DNA of 64,000 nt from Perkinsus olseni (lineage: Eukaryota > Perkinsozoa > Perkinsida > Perkinsidae). The notes beneath the pieces are model-generated. The model had not been told where the DNA came from. It saw only the letters and a program-made list of their open reading frames with translations, and did no database searches. The translations under genes and the position numbers were made by a program. The stretch lies in NCBI GenBank assembly GCA_013115135.1, contig JABANP010000033.1:124001-188000 (forward strand), written 5' to 3'. This document shows positions 1-9,889 of this stretch, one piece after another (position 1 is the first letter of the stretch; each line of letters starts with the position of its first letter).

Positions 1-452
1 GTAGTGGAGATCGGTAAGCGCCACGGCAAAACGCCGGCACAGGTGAGTGGGTCTCTATTACCTTTCCGGGTTGGTTCCCGGAACAGCTTAAGGCAGTGCT
101 TCTGGGGCCGCGCCACGCTCAAGGTTTAGAAGTGGTGATTCAGGTTGCTATCCGCTGGGCCATGCAGCGCGGCACGATTGTTATCCCGAAGAGCATCAAG
201 CCTCATCGTGTGGTCGAGAACTTCAACGTCTTCGATTTCGAGCTCAGTCCACAGGAGATGGTGAGAGCTCTCGACGCTCACATTATTCGAGTGGGGTCCA
301 CGAGTCTTCAGGAACAAATCGACGAGATTGGGCGAGATCCGAGGAACCGTATTCGTGTGTTCAACCCGCCTATGCGCCCCAACGGCGTGCCGGTGTTCTC
401 TGAAAGTGACGCCCACTTCGATGGTGCTGAGCTAGAGGATGCTGAACTGTAA
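1..452 (+). CDS. Aldo/keto reductase, C-terminal part (5' end outside window)
   Basis: NADPH-dependent carbonyl reductases of this superfamily fold as a TIM barrel. Only the C-terminal part is here. Exon 1 (1-42) ends with GKTPAQ, a GT-AG intron spans 43-143, and exon 2 (144-452) continues in phase as [10 protein letters not shown], then [16 protein letters not shown], ending at a TAA stop. The RW..QRG..VIPKS..P.R..EN block is the classic AKR cofactor-binding signature (IPKS contacts the NADP phosphate). After the usual end of the barrel there is a longer acidic tail (about 50 residues, ending ELEDAEL). Substrate cannot be inferred. The family is clear and the splice junction restores the standard motif. 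Confidence 0.88.
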
Positions 453-1218
453 TCCTCGAAGCTGCTGATTCCTACCCGATATAATTGTGGCCATGTGTCT
501 CCATTGTTCGGACCCGTCGACTACTCGCCATAGACGATACGGGTGTGGTAGTGTTTTTTCAACGCGAAACTGTAGTGGTGTTGGTTAGGCGATGGACCGG
601 GCATGTCCTATCCTGGCAACGGATAGATACGGAATCTGATAATGCGCTCGTGCACTTTCGTTTCTCTCAGTACGCATTGAAGCAAGCAAACGCTTTCTTG
701 TGTGGAGGGAACCTGTTATCCTGCGGGACGAGCAGGATTCAGCAAGCTTCTATTTGAAGACACGGCAAGAAGCTCAAAACCGTCGTCACTTTGTGTGTTA
801 CGGAATCGCGCGATTCCAACGTCGCCACAACGATCCAATACGTACGATAAACTCCACATAAAAGATACCGTACATCCACCAGCACACTGCGCACAAGTGC
901 CTCTAACGTCCAACACTACAGTTCGCGAGTGGGCCAGTGTCAGGACTCCAGCCATGCTTAACAATCAGTGTTATAGGGGATGCTCGCACAGCCTCACAAG
1001 AACGCAGGGCTCCGCATGCAAGTGCTGAGGGGGTTCAGCACTGTGATAAGGCCTCTCAATTAGCTGAGGTCTACGAGGACCTGGCAATGTGTATGCGTCC
1101 GCATGCACGCATCTTCGCTAGATGTGCGGAGCTCGCTGGGCGTATGGCCCGCAGAGCATGATCCACGACGAAATTCACAGAGAACATCTTATATTTTTGG
1201 TCCAAGACTCACTCCTCA
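453..1218. other. Intergenic, nothing recognised
   Basis: Only short overlapping open frames without domain features or convincing splice structure are present between the reductase stop and the first secreted-family gene. Confidence 0.5.
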
Positions 1219-1995
1219 ATGAGATGCATGAACATTCCATTCATCATCGCGGTGCTGGTCACAGCTGGAGTGGTTGACTATGCGTTTGCTGACGAGGCTT
1301 CTATGCGCGTATCTGCTGGCCCCTCCCACTTCTCCTACCCTCCGAACTGCTCAAAGACTGCCAAGCCGAAGGACAAGCCCTTCTGTGCAACAGGAGAAGT
1401 TGATCTCGGACTGAAGTGGTTGGTCAATATCGACATCTACCTCTTCGATGCGTTTGACCCCACCAAGGCTGTCCTGTTTGGTTTCAACGCCACAATCAAT
1501 AAAGGCATTCCTGAAGCCTTGGAGGTTAGAACAGGTGGCTGTGCAGCCCCTGTCGTGGACGACTTGATACCGAAGTTTTTGCCGCACTTTTATGAAATGG
1601 TTGTTACCGTATGTACATCAGGGGGTGGCCCGGGCAAATATGACCCGAAAACCCAAAGCTTCTCGGCCCCGTTCAACATCTCTGGCGACTCGGCACTGTA
1701 TATCAATGGGACGAGGAGCCGATTCGTGTTTCCTTTCAACGGTGATGGAGACTCGTGGGTCAAGCCTCATTTTGATGTGGGCCTCAGCGCGCCAATAACA
1801 TTCAGCGCTGGAGGTCCCAAGGTCCTCGAAATCTCCCTGAGCTACATTAATACCATCGCTACAGTGAACGGCTCCGTCTTGACTTGGCACTTGTTCAACG
1901 GTATGAGCTTTGACATTCACTCCGACATCGCTGGTCACCACTATTACAATAGGACATTTGCGAACAAGACTATTCAACTACAGCCTCCGCAGTGA
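1219..1995 (+). CDS. Secreted N-glycoprotein, tandem family copy 1
   Basis: Single-exon protein of 258 residues; I do not recognise the family. The N-terminus is a hydrophobic signal peptide (MNIPFIIAVLVTAGVV..., residues 4-24; the second ATG at 1228 is an equally good start). The mature part has four cysteines (PPNCS, PFCATGE, GGCAAP, VTVCTS) that recur in the other copies, so two disulfides are likely. About seven N-x-S/T sequons are present. Conserved blocks shared by all copies are ATINKGIPE.LEVRT, GGPGKYDPKT, KPHFD.GL, TVNGSVLTW and a C-terminal KTIQLQPP. No membrane anchor or GPI tail is visible, so the product is probably secreted or lumenal. This is the only copy here with an uninterrupted frame. 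Function unknown. Confidence 0.85.
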   Translation: MRCMNIPFIIAVLVTAGVVDYAFADEASMRVSAGPSHFSYPPNCSKTAKPKDKPFCATGEVDLGLKWLVNIDIYLFDAFDPTKAVLFGFNATINKGIPEALEVRTGGCAAPVVDDLIPKFLPHFYEMVVTVCTSGGGPGKYDPKTQSFSAPFNISGDSALYINGTRSRFVFPFNGDGDSWVKPHFDVGLSAPITFSAGGPKVLEISLSYINTIATVNGSVLTWHLFNGMSFDIHSDIAGHHYYNRTFANKTIQLQPPQ

Positions 1996-3423
1996 TTCTT
2001 CGCTCCATCAGCTATGCCTCTGCCGCTTCGTTGGTAACCACATGCTCTCGTTAAGCAGCTGCAGATGACTGTCGTCACAGCTGCTGCCAACGCGCTCCGT
2101 ACTGATTCTCCTAAAGCCAGTCACGCTTCTTGACATCTTCCATTCGAAGTAGTGAGCACTGTTGAGATGAACTATTATCAGTCGCCTAGGTCTCATTCCA
2201 ACCGCCTCTCTTTTGATCTTAACGAAACCTTCTCATTTTCAAGTTATACTTATGAGCTGTCTGCCTCACTACAAAACGATCTTTGTACAAGTGCGGCCGT
2301 AGTGTTACCAGTTGAGCTGGAGCTACCTCAGGAACTCACCGTTCATGGAGACCTCCGAACCACACGACAAGATTTTCCACCGCAGCTGGGCAGGTTTCTA
2401 CCGCAAAGTCGGCTTGTGAGTGGAATTAGGACTCGTAACGTGGAACGAAGCTCTTATAGGGACCATCACGAGCTGTTTTCGGAATGAAGTTCGCCGCAGC
2501 TGTGATGGCAATGACTTCAAGGCATCCCGTTGGTCCTCGCCGAATGTGTCGCCCTTGTCGAGGATTCTGAGCTTGATTGTTCTAACCTTCAAGAGCTAGT
2601 CCTTCGTTGGGACACTGACGAATCTCCAGAGTGGCCACTGTAACTGACTGCAAGTCAACTTTCTGAGCTGAGAGCTGTGCGGGCTTTGATCGTTGCGTCA
2701 GCGGCGCTATGTGCATCTAATTGGTGAAACCTTCTTTCTTGGATATGTACTGCGTCTTCGAACGACTGGAATGAGGTAATCGACTGGAGACTTTCTGACC
2801 GACTACAAACACACTCAACGACCGGTATATGGTCGTGAAGGGAGGCTCTACCGAGTCCACGTGATTTCGAAGAGTTCGTTTTCGTTTTCCCCAGGGTTCT
2901 GCGAGAAGACTGAATTGACCTCCTCAGCCCAACTGGCTCGAAATATCCTGCTGAATGATGCATCACCAATGGGGCGCCGCGTACTGTTGTATTGTGCGCG
3001 GATGTCTCCCGGAGCCGACTTGTGCGCAGATCGTGACTTGTCTGGGCCCTAACCCTATGGAGTGCTAGCTGTAGAGCATGTTCAACCATTGCAGAGCTTT
3101 GTGAGTCCACAGGTTAACACCACAGAGTGCTGAGTGGCGGGAGTAATGTGAAAGGCACGGAGCGGAGGGTTTTCTGCAATCACCACTCCACACCCTCACA
3201 AAACAGAATACGCCCCATAGCAACGCACGTGCGCACGGGCGACTTTTTCCTCTGCCTCGTTAAAATCCTCGGGTTTGACATCTCAATGTTCGATACCTCG
3301 AGGATGGCGGGATTTTTCGTGTAACGTCCTTCTTAGCAGCATCCACTGGACGAATGCCCCACTTGAGGAAGCAGGTAGCCAGGATTCATAGTCTATTGGT
3401 GATAGTCTTGAACTTTGTCCACC
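1996..3423. other. Intergenic, nothing recognised
   Basis: A 1.4 kb spacer between family copies 1 and 2. Open frames on both strands (for example 2655-3110 minus) lack motifs, and I see no convincing gene or repeat. Confidence 0.45.
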
Positions 3424-4191
3424 ATGAAAGTGATTCACCTCGCGGTAGCCATGATGGCGCTCGTAGCATGCGGGACTATTGATGGAGGCCTCGTTGAAGA
3501 TGTCCCTCTGCGTGTATTGGCTGGCCCTTCCCACTTCTCCTACCCTCCGAACTGCTCAGAGATCGCTAAGCCAGAAAGACCAGGTCTACTGTGTAACCGG
3601 CGAACTGGATCTCGGCCTGAAGTGGTTGATCAATATCGATATGTTCCTCTTTGATGTGTTTGACCCTATCAAGACTGTCCTGTTCGGCATCAACGCCACA
3701 ATCAATAAAGGCATCCCGGAAGCCCTAGAGGTTCGAACTGCTGGTTGCGCAACTCCCGTCCTGTCTGATGCCATTAAAGTGCTCAACATAGAGCAGGGCG
3801 TGACAGTGTGTACATCCCAAGGCGGCCCGGGAAAATGTAACCCCGAAACCAAAAGCTGCGTGGCTCCGTTCAACGTCTCCGGCTATTTAGGCATATACAA
3901 CAACAGGTCCCTCTGGTTCAAGTGGCCCTTCACCTACGAGGCTTACGCTTGGGCCAAACCTCATTTCGATATGGGCATCAACGGTACATACACAATCACT
4001 GGCGGGAGATCCTGATGTCATCCAATTTTCACTAAGCTTCATCGACACCATCCACTCAGTGAACGGCTCCGTCTTGACGTGGCAGATCATCAACGGAGGG
4101 AGCTGGGACACGTACACGACCCGTTTACGGGCATAACTACCACAATTGGACGATCGTTAACAAAACCATTCAGCTGCAGCCTCCCAAGTGA
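3424..4191 (+). pseudogene. Secreted N-glycoprotein family copy 2, three frame breaks
   Basis: Homologous along its whole length to the gene at 1219-1995: signal peptide (MKVIHLAVAMMALVACG), the PPNC block, LDLGLKWLINID, ATINKGIPEALEVRT, GGPGK, KPHFDMG, SVNGSVLTW and a terminal KTIQLQPPK followed by TGA. Reading it needs three single-base skips, near 3574, in the GGG run at 4004-4006, and near 4128-4131. Each looks like one extra base relative to the intact paralogue. Two additional cysteines appear in the middle (GKCNPETKSC). It may be a young pseudogene, or an intact gene damaged by assembly indels; sequence between the breaks still looks constrained, which favours the latter. No joined protein is given here. 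Confidence 0.75.
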
Positions 4192-6341
4192 CTTGTCATT
4201 TTTATGGATGTCCACAAGAACATCAGCGCACGGCGTGCCGGCATCGGCTAATATTCAGTAGCGTCTATGTCGCCTGATGGAGGCTTCTTTCCGGCATGAA
4301 CAATTTTTGGTCGGGCAGAGAGTCATTCAGTCAGCAGCTTATTTCTGCAGTATTCAAGTCGTTATCACTTCTTTAGTATTTTCCAATTCCCATCGATCAG
4401 TAACCACCGTGATTCTAGCAGCGCGGCTGTTGCGTGGAATAAGTATCTTTGCCTAACGAACACGGCCTCGCTGGACAAAGATTGAGAACGATATGGCAAC
4501 TCTCAGGCTACTCGCCCGTCCACGGTCGCATGAGTGCAAAGTTCCGTTTCACAGTCAATCTTTGAGGTAAGATTTGAGGATGCGGTACTCGGGTATCGAA
4601 CAACTCAACTCGCCCCGCTTTTGTTAATTCATGAAACATGTATGAAGATACTATTGGAAAGTATTCAGCCAATCAGTAACACGAACTCCCATCGAGTCAT
4701 CTGCTGTGCTCTTATGCATCGCCGGATGGGGTACTGGCATGCCTATCGGAACGAACTGGTCATTCACGACCACCTACAAATGGTCTCTACCGCCGTATAT
4801 CGATGCTCCGATCCATATCAAGTCAGTGGGGTCCATCGAGGGGTCGGTGTCGAAGACTGTGATGCTTTCCGATGAGAAGTTGGGCAACCTAGCGAGCAGT
4901 GCCAAAGGCTCAGGTGCTGGGTTCATGGCTCACTTATCAGAGACCAGCAAAGCGAAAGCTTCAAGGATATCGGCCTCCAACGAGACACATCTTGACCGTC
5001 CCCCTACGAAGTAGACCTTCGACGCTACATGCCGTCGGACATCGATAGGGCACTTGGTTACAGCTTCCACCATTGCTGATACAACCTGAGCTCAGCCTCT
5101 CGAGCACTCTCGCAACTCTGCAAACCTCACCAGCTCTAGGATCTCATCTCCGCTATGTGAATGCTCATCCAGTAGGACGTGATCGTGCCTTCTGCAAGCA
5201 GGGAATAAAAAGTCGATTTCGACTCTGCCGCCTCACTCCGTAGGATGCGGACTCCACCGCGGCTTCCATGACGGGCATGCACGCGAAGACGGGCACTACC
5301 CGGCTGGAGCTGTGCCCCATGTCCACAACGAGAGCGGTAGGCTGACCGATAGCATACCTGAGTTACTCTGCTCCCCACACCCCCCATGAGCGCCACTTAA
5401 CAGACTCAATGGTGCTCCTAGTGTGACCATTCTCCACTTGCAGCGGAATCGGTGCGCCAGCATGTCGGAAACCTTACCGAACACGACCCGGGTAAGAGAG
5501 CGACCCGCAGCACAGGCGTACCGAATCTCGGATGTATCTCGGAGTGAACATGTTCTCTAGCACCAGGATTCTCGTATCACCCCAGGAGTCAGCGTTCGTC
5601 GGAGGGCTCACTAAAAGTCGATCCAGCAAGACCTGAGGTTGCACGACGGGGCAACAGCGACTGAGGGGCTGATGACTGACATGTCCGAGAAAGCTCTCGA
5701 GCTCATCGGGGGTCCAGTCTTCCCAGCGATCATGAAGAGACCGAATCCTCCATCGTGGTTTGCTCTCAGTAGCAAAGCCAACCTGTGGGAAAGATCAGTG
5801 CCTGAGCTGCTCGAGTCTGCCACCTTCCACGTGTGAACCCCCATGTCAATGACAGCGGTGGGACGTCTCCCTGAGGTCACATCTCGGGCGGTCGACCGAC
5901 CGAAACCATGCTCACGTAAGCTCGCTTTCGTCATCGCGGATGACACAGAGGTCACCGACCGACGAGCCAGTCCGGCAAGAGGGGGTGCATGGGGCTTCGG
6001 TATTGGGGATAGTTGAGGGGACAGGCCGGACATGTCCACGAGGTGCCTCAAGAACTGCTGCTGTCCGGCGCCAGTGTCGCGTCTTGGTAGTCCGAAGCGA
6101 ATCAGTGGGCTCAGTGTTACTGAGACCCGGAGCGGACGACGCACAATTCACAGCGCAACGCTTCGGCTGGCAAACTAAATCTGTTATCATGGGAGCGTGT
6201 TCACCCACTAGTTCCCTCTTGGTCGTGGCGGTCTGCTAAATGTCAGCTCAGTAGTGGTAGGAGGCGGCGAGCACAGTGTTGCCGAGGCACGGCCGAGGTG
6301 AGCACCTTCCCCCAGCTGAGACAGAGGTCACTGGCCAATAG
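4192..6341. other. Gene-poor interval with weak open frames only
   Basis: The plus frame 4706-5014 (about 100 residues) and the minus frame 5611-6144 (about 177 residues, possibly extending to 6200) look mildly protein-like. They have no recognisable domain, no clear start and no consistent splice sites. I would not call either as a gene on this evidence. Copy 3 of the secreted family lies further right, so this stretch may once have held related copies, but I see no residual family motifs. Confidence 0.4.
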
Positions 6342-6539
6342 TCATTGCCTTGTCTGCCACTCGGGAATTACTCGCGTTATAAAGCTCTCAATGTACTCCT
6401 TAAGCAGGTCGTTCTCCTCCTCCAGGGCAGCATTCTGCAGTCTGACCTCCTCCGCCCTGTACGTCATCTCGCTCAGGGTCTTCTGCAGCTCCATCGCTTT
6501 CTCTATCAACGCACCTCGGTGACGCGAATCCAGTGACAT
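6342..6539 (-). CDS. Short coiled-coil protein, SCOC-like
   Basis: A 65-residue single-exon frame, almost entirely a heptad-repeat helix: IEKAMELQKTLSEMTYRAEEV, then LEEENDLLKEYIESFI. The motif order (xLELQxTLxxLxxRxxxVxxEN followed by EN..L.EYIENL) matches short coiled-coil protein SCOC. In animals and fungi SCOC is a Golgi-associated effector that binds Arl GTPases and acts in autophagy. Length (about 65-80 residues) fits the family core. The first ATG at 6539 gives a complete protein ending WQTRQ. The minus-strand gene at 7216-7692 lies upstream in the same orientation. Identification rests on a low-complexity helix, so it is good but not certain. Confidence 0.7.
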   Translation of the reverse strand: MSLDSRHRGALIEKAMELQKTLSEMTYRAEEVRLQNAALEEENDLLKEYIESFITRVIPEWQTRQ

Positions 6540-7215
6540 TGAAGGCTACCGCTCACAGGAACTGAAGGGAGAGGCCTTCTCGAACTCAAAACTGATGGTG
6601 AGGTAAAAAAGAAACTTCTAATAACGCGGGCGTTTCTTCGCTGTCTGCTACGATTTTACGTCGATCATGGTTATGGCCACGACGACGGAGAGCATGAGCA
6701 GCACTGTGAAGAACATGAGGCATGCGCTGAGCATGCGTTTAGTGCACCAACAGTCGCCACCACAAAACACTGGCAGCATCTCCATGCAGTAGGGGCATCC
6801 GAACCATCAGTTAAGGCAGCGGTTATCCACCTATAAGGGAATCCAGAGGAAGGCTCGGAGACCTCTGCTGCCCCTACCTCATAGGGCCAAAGCCCTGCCT
6901 GGCGACGAGAAGACGTGCGGGGGCATCCTCAGCAGGATCCTCCTCGTCGGGGTCACGGAGAGGTAATAACTCCCGTTCGCTGACTGTAGATGGTCGGAAT
7001 ATCCCCAACAGAGGGCACCACGATGCAAAACTGAGAAGGCGAGCTCATCTCCGGCCAAACGCGTTCGATCCGCGTGAAGACGTCAACGAGAGTACAGCCA
7101 CCTATTGACGAGGGGGATGAACAGCATTACCCCTCCCCAGCGCCCTGGTCCTCGGTCGCAAACTCGCTGTCATCAATGAGCCGTTCAGTGTAGCCTGTGC
7201 GCATTGGCCTGACTG
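6540..7215. other. Intergenic, nothing recognised
   Basis: Spacer between two co-oriented minus-strand coiled-coil genes; no coding signal seen. Confidence 0.45.
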
Positions 7216-7692
7216 TCACTGTTCTTCAAGGAATTTGGTTTTCATTGTCCTACCGCCGTACGCCACTTTCATTGTGAGCCTGTCGGTCTTCCGCACCAGG
7301 AGCTCTCTCTGTCGTTGCTCGATCTCCTGGGCACGATGGACCTCCTCGGCATGCTTTAGATCGATCTCCTGTTGTAGACGTACTTCCTCATGGGACTGTA
7401 GCGTCTGTGCCAGCTTGAGGTCAGCGTCCTGAACGACACTTCGACCAGCACGAAGGCCATCCGAAGGCCCCCACCTCCTGTTCCTCCCTGGCGGCCTCGG
7501 CCTCTCGTTCCTCATACCTTCGCTGGTGCCGCTGTCTAAAAGAAATCGTTCTCGCATAGAACCCTACCTTTGCTGTCCCGCGCACTACCGGTAATCGTCC
7601 AAGACTGCCTGCCGGCTGCTGCTGGCGGAGGCGGCTGGGCCCTCGGCATCCCGATCATTCTGATATGAGGAAGATGAAGAGGATGATGCCAT
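7216..7692 (-). CDS. Small coiled-coil protein, three exons
   Basis: The model joins 7589-7692, 7475-7535 and 7216-7428 (minus strand) with GT-AG introns of 53 and 46 bp and gives about 125 residues. It opens with a Ser-rich stretch (MASSSSSSSYQ), then a charged helix (RQRHQRRYEEREAEAAREEQ) that crosses both splice sites in phase, then LAQTLQSHEEVRLQQEIDL and a basic tail ending KFLEEQ. Alternating Glu/Gln/Arg heptads predict one long coiled coil. The DADLKLAQTLQ...EE pattern vaguely recalls CCDC50-type proteins, but I cannot name it. The exon model is well supported because both junctions repair the frame; function is unknown. Confidence 0.68.
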
Positions 7693-8024
7693 TGATAGAA
7701 GATAAAACAGTGGTGAAGAAGATCTTGAGTATCGGGTAACCGGTAGAAATGAGCGTCCTGGGGTTCGAACCTGGGACATTTTTGTGTGACTTGACGCCCC
7801 GCTCCCTCTGCGCATGCGTGCCTCGCTCGAATGTGTGTCGTTGGCTAGCCGTTCGTCTTCAACGTCTTCATGCATTTATAATCGTATTCGTGAGTGTAAT
7901 TGCCTGTCCGCAGTGGATTCTTCCCCGTTATCGAGAGGACCAATATAAAGTTGAGAGCTGCCAGGGGTGACGAGTCATAGCAAAAGTCACAGTTGGCGCG
8001 TTCTTGTGCGGCACTCATCTGATA

Positions 8025-8788
8025 ATGAGGTTCACCTACCTCTCACTCCTCATCCCGCTACTCGTCATGTGTAAGGCGACTGATGGAGCTTCTCTGCGTG
8101 TATCGGCTGGCCTTCCCCTTCTCGTTCCCTCCCGAACTGCTCAAATACTACCAAGCCGAAAGACTTCCCCTTCTGCGCAACCGGAGAGCTGGATCTCGGA
8201 TTGAAGTGGGTTGTTAATTTTGATACTTATTTCTTCGACAATTATCACCCGAGCGAGAGTGTCCTGCTCGGTCTCGACATGACCATCAATAAAGGCATCC
8301 CAGAGAGTCTTGAGGTTCGAACTGGTGGCTGCGCAGTCCCCTTCGTGGTTGATCTACTGCCCCAGTGGCAGCCCCACCTGTTCGAGTTCGGCGTTCGAAT
8401 CTGTACCAAAGGAGGTGGCCCGGGTAAATATGACCCCAAGACCAAAAGCTACTCGGCGCAGTTCAACATCACTGGCGACTCGGCGATATATGGTAACGGT
8501 GTAAAATCCACCTGGCTAGTGGCACCGTTCGAGGCTGTTGGTAAAGCGTGGGTTAAACCCCATTTCGACATGGGCCTCGACGCAACGGTGGTAAACTCCG
8601 GCGGAGACCCAAGTAACCTTCAAGTATCCCTCGACTTCATCAACACCATCGCAACAGTTAACGGCTCCGTCCTGACTTGGCACTTGTTCAACGGTATGAG
8701 CTTTGACATGTACTCGACACCGACTGGCCACCACTATGTCAATAAGACTTTCGTGGACAAGATCATTCAGCTTCAGCCTCCACATTAG
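8025..8788 (+). CDS. Secreted N-glycoprotein, tandem family copy 3 (one frame break)
   Basis: Third member of the family at 1219-1995. A signal peptide (MRFTYLSLLIPLLVMC) is followed by SLRVSAG, then one base is missing near 8112 relative to the paralogues. The frame resumes at PNCSNTTKPKDFPFC and is open to the stop at 8786-8788. All four conserved cysteines, GGPGKYDPKT, KPHFDMGL, TVNGSVLTWHLFNGMSFD and the terminal KIIQLQPPH are present, and most sequons are kept. With only one break at a C/T-rich run, and strong conservation on both sides, I think the gene is functional and the break is likely an assembly error. Function unknown. Confidence 0.78.
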
Positions 8789-9889
8789 GGCTTTGCCCGA
8801 GGAGCCAACAGTTGTCTATCGTGTGAGCAGCAACATGCTTATCTCCAGTAGCTGCGGGCCATCGCATCCGCCGATGTGCCATGTATTTAGTCTTGTCCGA
8901 CGCCCATCAAGTTGGCGGAGGCCAGCTCGATATGGGCTTCAACTTCTTCGGTCCCTAGGCATTTGTTTCGGTCGCTTTGTTCTGCAATATTCAGAAGATT
9001 ATCGAAAGGTATCAACTCCTTGCAATTGTTCTTTTTTCATGACCATCTGTTATCCTAAAGGCTTCAATGTGGTGTTGCTTAGTTGGGCCCTCTCTGCGGG
9101 ACTATTTCGTTAACAATTTGGTATGTCGCATCAGACGAGGATGGAATCTAATGTAGTCAACTGCGTAAAAACGATATAGTTACAAATGGAACACGTCTGG
9201 CGGCTACAATGTCGGAGTCCCGTCTGGCGGTCGTGAGTAGCAGCTCATGCACCTGTACGGGGCTCGGAATCCTCATCCTCGAGGCAACTACGTTCGGAAG
9301 AGAAGCGGGGTTTGAGCGTCACTGGTGGCAGGCATGTGCTTCCTTGCTCGGCCGTCTTGGCAACCATAGCGCTAACGGCCCGCGGGGCAGCAAAGTATCC
9401 ACAGGCCAAGGCAATATTCGGAAGGTAGTGAAGAGCATGAGCTTGGGCTCCCGGGTCACTCAAGTGTCCTGCATTGAACCAGTCTGGCGGATTTCTTTAT
9501 CGGACCGCATCCGCTGGGGGGGGGAAGGGGTTCGGGCAAGTCCAATTGCCGAAGCCGTCAGTCGCAGGTTTGCTAAGAGTGGCTTATCAAGGATTGCGTG
9601 ATCTCTGCCTACTCGCCTGTTCATGACTGGGACCTGTTCTTCTCTGCAGCGTGTGGCTTCTTTTCGTATCATCTCGGCATGAGTTCGCAGCTGGATGGAT
9701 GCGAGATATCGCCCTCAGAGCTGCAGCAGCATCCAGACTCGTGAGAGAGTTTCTGCTGTATTGGGAGAAAGGCAGGACTTCACCGGCCTCCGAGTGTGGG
9801 AACCTGCTGGCAGTTGAGGCCTATGGCTTCTCAGAGGGAGTAGTCACCGAGGGTCGGGAGCTCATTCCTCTTCCACCCTGCCGCATCGA
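8789..9889. other. Intergenic, nothing recognised
   Basis: Contains an open plus frame at 9209-9601 with no motif. Upstream exons of the transporter that follows could lie near the right end (from about 9650), but I cannot fix them. Confidence 0.4.

Noticed and set aside
6342..6539. Non-coding interpretation of the short coiled-coil frame
   Set aside because: The motif order matches SCOC over its whole length and the frame has proper start and stop codons, so it was kept as a gene.
7745..7790. tRNA-like GGTTCGAACC near 7757
   Set aside because: The flanking bases cannot form a T-stem or acceptor stem on either strand.
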